NCBI GenBank assembly: GCA_018257865.1
Contig: JAEUBA010000052.1
Span: forward strand, 171,524-235,523
DNA length: 64,000 nt
Reading direction: 5' to 3'
From: Stereocaulon alpinum
Lineage: Eukaryota; Ascomycota; Lecanoromycetes; Lecanorales; Stereocaulaceae
Positions 1 to 11,099 of the stretch are shown here, piece by piece. A program made the translations under genes and the position numbers. Within the stretch, counting starts at the first letter, position 1. The number at the start of each line of letters is the position of its first letter. Under the pieces are notes generated by a model. It saw nothing but the letters and a program-made list of their open reading frames with translations, made no database searches and was not told the DNA's origin.

Positions 1-1
1 T

Positions 2-349
2 GACCTAGCTACGAAGTATCTTGAGAGTGGCGATGCTAGACATGGTATGCCGAAGGTACTGCAATTCTCCTCGGAAGATAAGATGACCAAGTACGAGATC
101 TGTGAGCTGTTTGCAGAGATCATGGGTCTGCCACTAGAAGGGATGGTAGCGGACAAAAATGGTAGTGATCCCAACGCAAGCGTGCAGAGACCGTATGACA
201 CGCATTTGTCGACGAAGGCGTTGGAGGATATTGGGGTTGATGTAAGGACGCAAGACTTCAAGGCTTGGTGGTGAGTACCATTGTGACTAGTCACCCAGAG
301 GTGCTGACTCTCGCATAGGAGATGGCAAGTTGGGGCTGTCAGGAAGTGA
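2..349 (+). CDS. 3' end of MAT2B/RmlD-like NAD(P)-binding protein (partial, two exons)
   Basis: This is the C-terminal part of a protein that resembles the regulatory beta subunit of methionine adenosyltransferase, an RmlD-like short-chain dehydrogenase fold. The gene enters from outside the window, with the frame open from base 2. The coding frame seems to stop after 'FKAWW', but a canonical donor (GTGAGT at 271) falls exactly there. An intron at 271-318 with branch site GCTGAC (303-308) and acceptor ATAG joins to a second exon at 319-349. The spliced end reads AWWRWQVGAVRK, then TGA, which fits the family's usual Trp/Arg-rich C terminus. The N-terminal Rossmann part lies outside, so catalytic or regulatory residues cannot be checked. 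The family assignment comes from recognising the C-terminal sequence and is fairly confident. The intron is inferred from consensus sites and restored homology. Confidence 0.75.
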
Positions 350-597
350 TGCTGCATGTGAAACAATTCGACTAAATTGCACAGATGCTTTCACCTCATG
401 ATAAAGGACCTCATTTCAACGCCCCAACTAAGGTCCTGCCAACCGTAAATTCAAGACATCTGGAGATTCTGAGCTACAACGTGATGTCTGTCTCCGGCGC
501 GACTTGCTGGCTCATTCCGAGTATGCTTCTTTTGTGTCAGCCATTACGGAGACCCAGTAGCCTGCATAACGTGTTGAAGCAGGTTCTTTCGTGTCCA

Positions 598-1241
598 GAC
601 TTCCATGGTATTTACGGCATTCGTTGGTCGCTCTAGAGAGCTAACGAGTAGGCACATGCTAATGTAGCTCTGATATTCGACAAGATCAACACTCCTATCA
701 TCGACAGACAGGCGCAAGGAGGGGTTTCCCACTCTGACAAACCTCTTGGTTGGTAAGAGTCTAGGCATGTCAGCGATGACGCCTAGCAAGACTATGAGAT
801 ACTATGTTCCTTTTTCGTCTTGTGCGAATAAGTCCTGACAACGGGCAAGGCCTGGACGAGGCAGTCAGATGTTCCGACGGGATTTTCTGGATCAGCAACG
901 ATGCCCACATGGCTGGCCTGGGCATCTATCATCAGCTTCACTACCTTGACACTATCGGGAAGGAGACTTTCGAAGATTATGACTTGAACGGCAAACTTCA
1001 TCATATGGAGGGCTACGGCACAGCACTGAACATCCAGAGCGGAGAGATACCAAGAGGTCTTCCTGAATCGTCTCCAACGGTGTATCGACAACGTCATTCG
1101 GCTCTTCTACACAACGTAGGCGTTTCTGTGACCATCATAACCTGGCTTGACACCCTGCAACTACCATATCTGGGCTTCTACATCCATAGAATCTGCCAAG
1201 GTTACAGAAGATGTATCAATATGAGACCATGCGTAAACTGA
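598..1241 (+). pseudogene. Degenerate UstYa-family (DUF3328) oxidase-like gene
   Basis: UstYa-family proteins are membrane-anchored oxidases of fungal secondary metabolism, known from RiPP pathways such as ustiloxin. They carry two HxxHC motifs. Here the frame from 804 contains LGIYHQLHYLDTI, matching the first motif with the Cys replaced by Tyr. The second motif region is in another frame at about 1054-1110 (LNRLQRCIDNVIRLF), where both His are lost and only Cys remains. The frame then returns to that of 804 for the C-terminal block VTIITWLDTLQLPYLGFYIHR followed by ICQ, typical of the family's end. A possible upstream block (VFTAFVGRSRE, about 606-640) lies in a further frame before several stops. 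Two compensating frame changes and missing metal-ligand residues argue for a dead gene rather than missed introns, and no good donor/acceptor pair is visible between the blocks. The N-terminal membrane segment is not identified. Confidence 0.55.
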
Positions 1242-2133
1242 CACACGTTATTCGCTCTTACGGCAGGCAGAACGAAATGTTCGAGCGCAGGGCGCAACAA
1301 TCTGGATACAGGCATTCACATGGCAGCAAGCCTTGATGATTTCGCTTGAGCATGGAGTGTTTGCAAACCATCACACCCATGTTTGCCAGAGGCATCAACC
1401 CTGACCACACACCCAATTGATATGGCTGGCCAACGTCAACAATGATATTAATCGCCGATTGAATCTGCGCAACTCGTCCCCATGAGCGTTTGATCAGCCA
1501 AGTGGCTTGTCGGATTTCGATTCGTCGGAGGCTAATCATGTCTGAGTCCCACATAATACTCACCGATTGTTCACGTGCGTTGCGCATGCGTTCCTTTCCG
1601 ATTCTTGACCTGGTGAATTCCCCATTGTCAACGTGGCCCGATCGGGTAATACAATCGTAGTCGTGTGGCCAATACGAAGTCTCCCCAATCCAGAATGACT
1701 GCCAATGTTGCCGATATTCCTGGGGTAGGGGAGGGGTGGTAAGAAAAACAACTTTCGCCGCAGGAAGACCCAGCTGTGAGTAGACGCTATAAGGTGAGTA
1801 AGCAGCGTCGTAAGTAGGTAAGCATTACGACACTTTCAATGACTACGTCTAGATAAGCAGCTCAAGTCCCTGCATGTATGAACAACGAGGGCACAAACCA
1901 ACCATGTCTATGAAACGGTAAGCAATACGAGTCCGGAACGCAAGTAACTTTGGAGGCGGTGTGTCGGATCGACCTCCGAGTCAAGCCCTAGCATGTAGAG
2001 CTCTCAGCTTCGATGAGCAAGCGACCTGGGCGGTGTCGTCTAGTGCTGAAGGAATTACGAACGCTGAGTACTGATTTACCATAAGCTGCTTAGATGAGAG
2101 ACTTTGTGTCTGGTCAGCTGCTTTTCAAAATTG
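1242..2133. other. Gene-free stretch of ordinary composition
   Basis: I see no gene with recognisable product here. A 109-codon open frame on the minus strand (1258-1587) has no family resemblance and no supporting start context. Composition is like the genic part, with CA and TG normally frequent, so the stretch has not been RIP-mutated. It probably contains the decayed 3' flank of the UstYa relic and the upstream region of the secreted-protein gene. Confidence 0.5.
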
Positions 2134-2138
2134 TATAA
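2134..2138 (+). promoter_or_regulatory. Possible TATA box of the secreted-protein gene
   Basis: TATAA occurs about 120 bp upstream of the start codon at 2258. It is followed by a pyrimidine- and CA-rich leader (CTCCACTCAACAAGTCACC and similar), as is common for fungal 5' leaders. Inferred from position only. Confidence 0.3.
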
Positions 2139-2257
2139 GAAATATGCCAACGGCCCTGTCTCTCCATGTACAACATCCTCCACTCAACAAGTCACCTCTT
2201 CTGCTGAACTCCAACAGCCTAAGTACCTCAGATCGGTAGTCTCATCAATTCTTCGCA

Positions 2258-2734
2258 ATGAAGCTCTTCACCATTTCAGCTGTCATTCTCCTAGCTGCCC
2301 TTGAAATTGCCAGCGCCACCCCTGCACAACCTCTAGCACGCCAGGCTGTCATTGTCACGTTGGAGGGGGCAGGACCAAACCCCCCTTCGTATACGTTGAC
2401 TCCTTCTTTCGATGGAACTCCGTTTACGATTGGTATATTCCCTAGCTTGTCACCAAACCTTGGTCTTTCCATGAGCATATTGAATGCCTTGTCCCAGCAG
2501 TCTTCTGCAGCGTTTTGGGAGTAGTTGCTGACCCTCGTCGCAGACAATCCATTGAGCGTTTCTCACATAAACGTCAATACCGAAGAAGGAATCTGTACCT
2601 TTAATGGAATTGATGGCGTCAACACCACTATCATCGGCGCAGGGACCGCGGATGTGGGGCCACCACAGGCACAGGTATCGGGAAGGTGCTGTGCCTTCAG
2701 CTGCATTGGGTTTCCAATCAATTGTTGTGCATAA
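2258..2734 (+). CDS. Small secreted cysteine-rich protein (probable 2-exon gene; otherwise a one-stop pseudogene)
   Basis: The frame begins with a clear signal peptide (MKLFTISAVILLAALEIASA, cleavage expected before TPAQ). A short Pro/Ala stretch ending in LARQ follows and could be a pro-region. The C terminus is rich in Cys: one in GICTFNG, then RCCAFSCIGFPINCCA, six in all. Read without splicing, the frame has one TAG at 2522-2524 and then continues in the same frame to the TAA at 2732. An intron at 2433-2543 would remove the stop: donor GTATAT, branch GCTGAC at 2527-2532, acceptor CAG. It is 111 nt long, so the frame is kept and the protein would be 121 residues. The neighbouring MAT2B-like gene uses the same branch sequence. 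The alternative is that the TAG came from CAG by a RIP-type C>T change. I recognise no named family. Size, secretion signal and closeness to the repeat block are effector-like, but that is inference. Confidence 0.6.
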
Positions 2735-3612
2735 GGAAAGGATCCCGAGCCTAACGACTGGGTCATGAAATGAAGCTAGAGAATAGATGATACGAAGGGT
2801 GACAAAGACCTAGAATGACATGATCCTTCATACCTCATCACTTTGACTGCGAAATGACATTCCAATCTCTCGAGTAAATTGACCTCACCTATAGTCCGTA
2901 TCCTCTGTTGCGAACAATGCTCAGACAAGTCAAGCCTTTTCTTTCCTGTGTGTCCGGCTAACCTGATTATCGCGGACTAAGAGACAGTTAAGAAGTCGAG
3001 CCACACGATATTCCAGCGCATCCATCTTTATCTAGTCGCTAAGGCTAACATTATAATTCTACAGATACGATATACATAGACTCGTGCAAATGCAGGCACA
3101 GCGAACATGACGATATTTATCAAATTGGAGCCGTTACAAAGAGCCCAGGTTTCTGCGAAGCGTGCAATCAGCTAGGATCGCGAACCTTTTAGGCACTAAG
3201 TAAGGCTTGGTATCCGGACCCCGTCCTTTTCGACTTGATCAAGTCCTCCTGGGCTACTTTTGGGGTAGCCCTGAAGATAGTCAATTAGATAGCCCGCAGC
3301 CTGTGGAAGGATCCACAAACCCTTGGATTGTCATCTTGCCCCTAAGGCGGCTCCTTTGGGGAGCGTATGCGTGCCCTGGGGCAGACTAGAGCCGTGATCT
3401 CCAGGGACCGATCCAATGTCCCAGACAACCAACTATATGCCCTGTCTAGGAGCGGCCCAAGCGCCTGACAAGTTAGGAATAAATCCTTTTAGCCTAGATG
3501 TCTACTATTTTTTCACAAGCTGTTACTATAGGTATCTAGCCCACAGCGCTTTTACTATATTTCTATCCAATAATTATCACGGTTTTCCTATTCCACTTAC
3601 AAGCTATACTAT
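2735..3612. other. Gene-free transition into the RIP-mutated block
   Basis: No gene is supported; the short frames at 3207-3389 and 3416-3616 show no family features. A perfect 7-bp stem is at 3251-3257/3265-3271 (GGGCTAC with GTAGCCC, 7-nt loop). CA and TG are normal to about 3400, thin out between 3480 and 3600, and practically vanish from 3613 on, so the change in base use can be placed within about 150 bp. Confidence 0.6.
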
Positions 3613-4784
3613 CTAGAGTAGCTCGAACGATATTCTATTATTAGGAGTCGAGCTAGCCGAGATTCTAGGTTAGGTTACTATAGTAACGGGTAGTCTTAAC
3701 ACTAGTATCTTAGAGGCTTAACGGTCTCGTCTTATATTATCTTCCTTACTATTAAGGCTAGGGTTTAAGTAGGACCTAGACTATAGGAATACTAAGGATA
3801 TCTAATCCTAGCTAATAGTTAATAGGGTTTCTATTAACTACAAGTTAGTACCCGTAACCTTTATAGAAGATTAATAATTAAACCGGCTATATCTGTAAGG
3901 AGTAGGAACTCCGGGCTAGAGCCCTACCCCTCTGCCACTTAGAAGAGGCAAAAGTTAAGGATATCGGGTCCGATACCTAGAAGGCCCCTATTAGGGTCCT
4001 TATAGCGTATCTACCCCTTACAATATCTCGCTTATTTAATACTCGATTTACAAAATTTACTAAGTAGATTTAGAAAGTTCTCTATTTATAGTCTAAGTAG
4101 GCTTCTAATTCTAAGTAATAGCTATCTTAGACCTTTATACTAAGTAAAATCTAACCCCGAATTATACTAAAAAGTCGATTACCGTACCTTATAAGTTAAA
4201 TATATAATTCTAAAGAGGCTTAGCGCCGTTCTAAGTAACTCCTACTAGCTATAACTATCCTATAAGTACTAGACTTATAGTAGTACCTACTTATAAACTA
4301 AGTTATTTATAAGCTTATACCTAATATACTCGTCCGAATCCGGACTAATTATATATAGGTTCGACTCTATAGTAACGCGTAAGTTACTAATATATAATTA
4401 TCTATAGGTAAATACTAGACGGGACTATAGGTTAAGTCCTATATACTTTATTAACTAGCCCTACGACTTATTAATAGTTATTACGAAGGTAGGGCGTATA
4501 GGGAACTACTTACGGGTAAATAAGGTAGGGATATACTTATTACTATCCTTAGACTATAAAGGGATCTTATATAAGACTATCTCGCTGCTATTAAAATTCC
4601 TACCTATAATATTACCCTTAAGGACGTATCTCCTATATTTAGTAAGTAAAATACAGGTCCTATTATAGAGACGGGGTATATTAAGGTTCCTTATTAATAT
4701 TACTAGCGTCCCTACCTTTAACTATAGCTTATATAATAGTAGTAAGAGCTTATAGAATTTATTCTAGTACTTATTAGGGAATAT
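3613..4784 (-). mobile_element. Helitron remnant (3' part, RIP-mutated)
   Basis: On the minus strand, about 4160-4784 reads through stops as the end of a PIF1-type helicase. The block TINKS*G at about 4450-4490 matches the INKSQGQS motif of Helitron helicases and is preceded by the LLRNL/NGT region. The left limit is put at CTAG (3613-3616), followed by AG as in the two other Helitron 3' ends of this window (all read CTAGAG on the plus strand). An 8-bp inverted repeat lies just inside (TAGCTCGA 3619-3626, TCGAGCTA 3648-3655). The loop is long (21 nt) and the flanking base is T rather than the expected A, so this terminus is uncertain. The element is cut at 4784 by the LTR of a copia element; its Rep part is not present next to it. 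Confidence 0.5.
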
Positions 4785-4916
4785 TGTTGAAATTCGGGTG
4801 TTCGATATCCTAAGGCTTAGTCATTAATAACTAAGGCTTAGCCCTAACCCTTATATATATCTTATATAGTCGCACTTAGCTAGAGAATTAAGTATTCTAC
4901 CTATTATATTTTAATA
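4785..4916 (+). repeat. Copia LTR (5', copy 1)
   Basis: 132 bp, beginning TGTTGAAATTCGGG and ending ATTTTAATA. The same LTR recurs at 10559-10690, 20230-20361 (inverted) and 44672-44803, always 132 bp. Confidence 0.9.
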
Positions 4917-5559
4917 GGTTATAAGCCTAGTACGCTAGGTATCGCTAGAATAGCTCTTCTTTTAGAATTATATTCCTCTTAAATAGTTACTAAATCCTCC
5001 CTAACGTAAGCTGCGTATATATATACTAAACCTCTAATACTTAGTCTAAGGTAATAACTCTTTAATCTTTATACTGCGAGATTAACTTACAGCGATAATA
5101 ATTAATTAAAAAGAGGAGGCTAGGAACTCCTAGCTATTCTATTCTTTCTAGGGTTATTACTACCGAAAAGTACGCTAATAAGTACTACTAAGTAATCCCT
5201 TCTAGCGTACCTTAGTAGGTATCTATAAACTCTAAAGCTAAGCCCCTAAAAGTGATATCTAGCTTCTATAGTAAGAATACTAACCTATATAAGTAGAATT
5301 ATTAAATTTTATATTAAAAAATAAGACTTTTCAGACGCTTAGAAAGCGATTAATTATTAATTACTAGGGGGGCTAAGTCTTAACCCCTTAATTCTTTTCT
5401 TTCTTAATAAGTTAAAGGCTAGTATCCTTAGCTATTATTAAAGGCTAGTATCCCCCGCTACCTTTCCTAATAAGTTAGAGGCTAGTATTACCCTAGCTGC
5501 TAGAATACTAAGGTTAAAATCCTTAGGAGATATCTATAAGATATCTACTATTAGTATAG

Positions 5560-8500
5560 CTAGAAATCTATTATCTTCTTTATCTTCTAACTTAATACTA
5601 TCTACTACTAATCTAAACCCTATCTAGTATATAAATACTATTACCTAAGTATACTACCGCTTTAAATATAAGTACTTTTAGTACCTTCTTTAGGACCTAA
5701 TCTAATTTAATAAGTTACCTCTTAACTATATTAATACTAATTATATACCCCTAGAATAGTTACTATCTCCTTATAACTCTAATTCTAAAGCTAGTAAATT
5801 AACCTTAGAACCTCCTAGTAATTCTAATATCTTTAGCCTTTAAGCTAAATATATACTATCTTAGGCTCCCTTAGGTCCCCTAATAAAATAATAGTATAAG
5901 GAAATAACTACTACTACCGCTTATCCCTAAAAGACTTAGCTAACTTAAAGACCTCTAAAGCCTATAACTCTCTTCTAAAATATAAATACTTATATTATAG
6001 TAGCTAAAAAATCTTATAGTAGTAGTAGAAGCTTCCTACTTACCTCTATCTCCGTCTTAAAGTCTAACTTTAGGTACTCCTAGTAGGTTAAGGAGATAGA
6101 TAATTAGCTTATACTTAATAACTTAAAGCCTTTTACTACTAAAACCTAAGTAAAAGCTTATATTATAATTTATAACTAACTTAGGTTTAATACTTAGAAA
6201 ATTATAAAGAATCTTATTATAGTAGATAAGATTCTAACTAAAGTCTCCTTAAACTTTAAGCCTAAAGGGACTAGTATCTATATTAAATTAGTATAATACC
6301 TCTATTTAACCTCTTTAGAATCCTCTAAGGATATTGCCGAATATACTTAGAAGTTCTAAGAGGTTAATACTAAACTTAAGGAGCTTAACGCTAAAGTAGC
6401 CCTACTAAAATTATACTTAATTTACCTCTATCTTTTAGGACTTAGTAAAGCTTATAATATCTTTAAAATAGCTTATATTTAAAGCTACGCCCTATTTAGC
6501 GCTAATAAAGTTAACTTTAATAAGGTCTCCCTAGCTACTACTAATAAAGAATAATAAATCTAGGCGTAATATAAGTACTCTAAACTAGTAATATTTATAG
6601 GTAGGAAGTCTACTAAAGATTATAACTCTAGGAATAATAAGCCTTAGGAATACTACCCTTACTATAAGAAGCTTAAGCGAAAGGATACTTATCTAATTAT
6701 AAAGTACTAGTAGCTTTACCCTAAAATAAAACCTAAGAAGTTTAAGTCTAAGGATAAAAGGTCTAAGAAATAGAAGTTTAAATATAATAATAGCCCTACT
6801 AAAGGGCTAATATTCGAAACCCTTACTATTAATAATAACTTTAATATTTAAGGTACTAGTATAAATAGGGTCCCTATAATTAATATTAGATATATAATAG
6901 TAATAACGCTAGAAGTTAATCTATTAGGCCTAACTATTATTAATATAGGATATATATAGTACTTATTCTACTAGCGCTTTAACTTCGTAACCTTTAAGCC
7001 TACTATTAATACTCTAATTACTAGAATTAGTAGGGTATAGCTTAAGCCTACTAGGCGTAGGACGGTAAAGATCTTATACCTAAGGAAGAATATACTACTA
7101 TATAATATCCTCTATATACCTAAGCTAGGGGTAAACCTCCTCTTAGGCTCTTAGCTAATAGATATTAGAATCTATATTAAATTTGCTAAAAACAGCTATA
7201 TAATCTTATACCTTAAGCTTAGTAATATAATCGCTAAATAATAATTTAGCCTCTATATATTAAAACTTCCCTAGGGGTAATAACTTATATTAAATATATA
7301 TAGTATACCTCCAGACGCTATCCGCTAGCTCTAGTATACCCGTATAGGTTATATAGGTTAATAAAATATAGATTAGCTACCTAATATAGCTACTAAAGTA
7401 GACTTCTTAAAGAAATTCTTAGATAAATTAACCTATAAATACTATATTCTAAGCTGCTATTAGTCTACCCTATATAAGGACTTTATTAAACTTAGAATAT
7501 ACTTAATAGAATTTATTTATAATAATATTATAAGACCTATTAAGCCTATTAGCTTTAATAGTAGTAAATAGGTAGTTACCTTTAAAGATAACTTTACCTA
7601 CTACTCTAAAGTCTACTGCGTAAAATATAAATCGGAGCTTAATAATCTATTCCGATAGTTTTAGTATAAGTATAAGCGAGTAGGGCGCCTAATCCGACGC
7701 CTATATATAGATAATAGGGGCGAATATATTAAAGGAACCTTCTAAAAATACCTCAGCCTTAAAGGGATTATCTATAAGCCTATAGTACTTAGAAACCCGG
7801 AATAAAATAGGACTACTAAATATTTTAGGTAGGTCTTTATTAGATATACCTACCCTCTACTATTAGGCTCTAAACTTAATAAGTCTTTTTAGCCTAAAAT
7901 TATAAAAATAGCTAATTACCTTACCGTCTAAAGCTTAGTTATAAAGCTTAGAAAGACCCTATATAAGGCCTTTTATAAGTATAAGCCCTATCTTAGGTAC
8001 TTAAGAACCCTTAGCTCTAAAATATAGGCGCGAAACTATCTCTAAAAGAAATTTATAGATAAAAGCGACCCCTATTTCCTCTTAGGATATAAAGGGGATA
8101 GCTATATCTTTCGCCTATAGTTACTAAAACAGCGCGCTATTATCTACGCCGTTAATATCTATATATAGGAGAAACTACCCTGCTTCTATAGGGGTAAAGA
8201 ACCCCTAGCTAAATACTAATAGACCTCCGCTTTAGGGGAGGCGTATAATAGGAATTAGAATTCTATTAACTTTAACTTAGATATATCCCTAGTATAATTA
8301 CCTAACTAAGAATCCTTAGGAGAATTACCTCCTTTAGGGGGAGAATTACCTCCCTTACCCCTAACTTCTAAAGAAATATTATATTCTCCTTCTCTAAGCC
8401 TAAGTTTACTATTAATACTAAGCTCTTTAGCCCTATTACAGCTAGTATTACTAATAATAATAGGTACTATAGAAGAGTAAGAGATAACTTAAGTCCTAGT

Positions 8501-9960
8501 AATATACCCTAAGCTTAATATCCCTAATATACGGAACCTCTCGCTGGATCCCCTCTATAGGTATTTAGCGATCTCTCTACTAGCTTAGGCGAATTTAGCG
8601 GAACCCTATAAACCTAAAACCTACGCTGAAGTAATAGCTAATAATATATATAAAATATAGTAGGAGCTCGCTATAAATAATAAATTTAACTCCCTTATAA
8701 CTAATAATACTTAGATACTAACGTCGCCCCTAGATAGCTAGAAAGTTCTTAGGGGTAGATAGGTCTATACCTTAAAGTATAGCCCTAAAGGGGAAATTAT
8801 ACGCTATAAGGTATACTAGGTTATTTAAGGCTTTAAATAATAAGAAGGTCTTAATTATAATAAGACTTTCGCCTTAGTAGTTAAACTTATAAGCTATAAG
8901 GCTATATTTATAATTACCGCTGCTATAGATTAGGACTTAGAGTAGATAGACGTTAAAATAGTATTCCTCTATAAGGATATAAAAGAGGAGATCTTTATAG
9001 AACAGCCTAAAGGCTTCGTTTAAGGGGAAGTAAAAGTTTACCGCCTAAATAAGGCTCTATACGGCCTGAAATAATCCCCCTAAGTATAGTATAATACCTT
9101 CGCTAGCTTTATAAACGCCGAATTAGGCGTTATCCTATTAGAAGCTAACTTAAGCGTATTTATTAACCCTAAAGATAGGACGCTAATTACCCTATATATA
9201 GATAATTTACTAATTACAGGCCCTAGTAAGGAAGCTAATTAAAGGGTTAAAGATACCCTTAACTATTAATTCTATATAATAGATCTTAGGCTATATAGCT
9301 ATTACCTAGGGATAATAGTTACCTAAAACCGCTAATAATAAACGCTGCGACTAGGCTAAGAGGCCTATATTAAGAAAGTACTTCGGGACTTTAGCCTCTA
9401 GGAATATAAAGAAACTATAACCCCTATAGAGATAACTTACTATCTTAAAAAAGCCCCTAATAGTTTCTAAGCTAACGCCTAAGACCGCCTATTATATTAG
9501 AAGGCTATTAGGTCGCTAATATATATAATACTAGGGACTTAACCTAATATTATATACCCTATATTAGTAGTTAGTTGCTATAGTGCAAACCTAACGTAAG
9601 CTTATTAGGGAGTAGTTAAATAAATCTTCTAATATCTTAAGTTAATAACCAAATACTAATTAACCTTTTTAGGATTAATTTAGGTACTAATAAGCTATAC
9701 CGACTCTAATTAGGCGGGAGACTATAATACGCGCTAATCTACCTTAGGTTATATCTTTAATATAGGTAGCAGGGCTATTAGCTAGTTATCTAAGTAATAA
9801 CCTATTATAGCCCTTTCTACCTATAAGGCTAAATATATTAGTTAGACCTTAGCGTCTAAGGAAGCGGTATAGCTTTAAAACCTACTAAGGTAGCTTAAGC
9901 CTAATAACTAGAAACCCTAAGTAGTAATTATCTATAAAGATAATTAAAGCGCGATCGCCC
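5560..9960 (+). pseudogene. Copia gag-pol relic
   Basis: Read through many TAG/TAA codons, the interior encodes a copia polyprotein. A Cys/His knuckle region lies at about 6650-6710, with Cys seen as Tyr. The integrase core is at about 7520-8000, including an IDNRGEY-like block. Reverse transcriptase is at about 8690-9290 with the catalytic box visible as LYIDNLLIT at about 9192-9218, i.e. YVDD with the second Asp changed to Asn by TG>TA. RNase H with YTDSN*AGDY is at about 9690-9730. In-frame stops sit where Gln or Trp are expected, as RIP at CA/TG produces. There is no intact frame and the copy is dead. Confidence 0.85.
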
Positions 9961-10558
9961 TTATAAAGAATCCGGAATTCTATACTCGTAGTAAGTATAT
10001 CGATATATACTACTACTTTATTCGGGAGTAAGTTACGAATAGTATAGTAGACCTCTACTATACGCCTACTAAGTATTAAGCTACTAATAGGCTTACTAAA
10101 CCTCTCTATAAAGATAAATTTATAGAGTTCCGTAATAATTTAGGCTTAGAATATATCGCCTAAGGTAGAGCTTTAGTAGGAGTAACTACCTAAATCTAGT
10201 AGGAGTACCCCTAAGGATCGCGCGCGAATACGACTCTATTAGGGTAACTATACCTAGATTATCCCTAAAGCTATTATTATACTTTATAATATCTATTAGC
10301 CCTATATACTACCCGACTAACTATTAGTAGGAAATTAGTATATATAAGATAATTATTAGAATAAAAATTTAAATAACTGTATTTTACTATTTTTCTGGAA
10401 AGTTTTAGTAGTAGTAGTAAAAGATAAGCTCTACTATCCTACTAAATACTAAGTATTTAGGGTGAAAAGTAGTTATAACTAGCGTATAGCAAATTAGTTG
10501 TTTTAGCGGACTATAATTTAATATATCTAGTATTCAGCGTACTATATTTAAGTAGGAG

Positions 10559-10690
10559 TATTAAAATTCGGGTGTTCGATATCCTAAGGCTTAGTTATTA
10601 ATAACTAAGGCTTAGCCCTAACCCTTATATATATCTCGCACAGTCGCACTTAGCTAGAGAATCAAGTATTCTACCTATTACATTTTAACA
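10559..10690 (+). repeat. Copia LTR (3', copy 1)
   Basis: 132 bp, TATTAAAATTCGGG to ATTTTAACA. It is followed at once by an inverted copia interior starting AAGGCTGAGG, so it marks a junction between two copies. Confidence 0.9.
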
Positions 10691-11099
10691 AAGGCTGAGG
10701 TATTCTTAAAAGGTTCCTTTAATATATTCGCCCCTATTATCTATATATAGGCGTCGGATTAGGCGCCCTAATCGCTTATACTTATACTAGAACCGTCGGA
10801 ATAGATCGCTAAGCTCTAATTTATATTTTATATAGTAGACTTCGGAGTAGTAGGTAAAGTTATCTTTAAAGGTAATTATCTATTTACTACTAACTATTTA
10901 TTAACGTGCTATAACTAACGGAATAAAGAGCTGATGGCGACGACAACGAGCACGACGGGCGAGCAGGCCTACTAGGCCAGACGAGCGATCACACCGGGTT
11001 ACGAACCCAGCAAAATAACACGAGATAGGGGGGGAGGAGAGAAGGGAGGTATTAGTAGTAAAGGTAGATAAGGAACGCGTCCTAACGCGATAATAGGGC

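Larger units (their letters stand above)
4785..10690 (+). mobile_element. Ty1/copia retrotransposon copy 1, full length, RIP-mutated
   Basis: Two 132-bp LTRs (4785-4916 and 10559-10690) flank a 5.6-kb interior in which copia domains follow the order gag, integrase, reverse transcriptase, RNase H. LTR ends are TGTTAAAAT / ATTTTAACA inverted repeats, partly altered by TG>TA and CA>TA changes. No 5-bp TSD is seen: AATAT lies before the left LTR and AAGGC after the right LTR. The left flank is Helitron and the right flank is an inverted copia copy, so the two ends no longer belong to one insertion site. This points to recombination between copies (see findings). Confidence 0.9.

Noticed and set aside
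1258..1587. 109-codon minus-strand frame in the gene region
   Set aside because: No recognisable family, no signal or domain, no splice or promoter support. Kept only as a remark.
2521..2543. 23-nt GT...CAG stretch containing the TAG of the secreted-protein gene
   Set aside because: Too short for a spliceosomal intron, and removal would shift the frame. The 111-nt alternative starting at 2433 is preferred.
3207..3389. 60-codon plus-strand frame
   Set aside because: Pro/Trp-rich without any family sign; lies in the transition zone and overlaps a hairpin.
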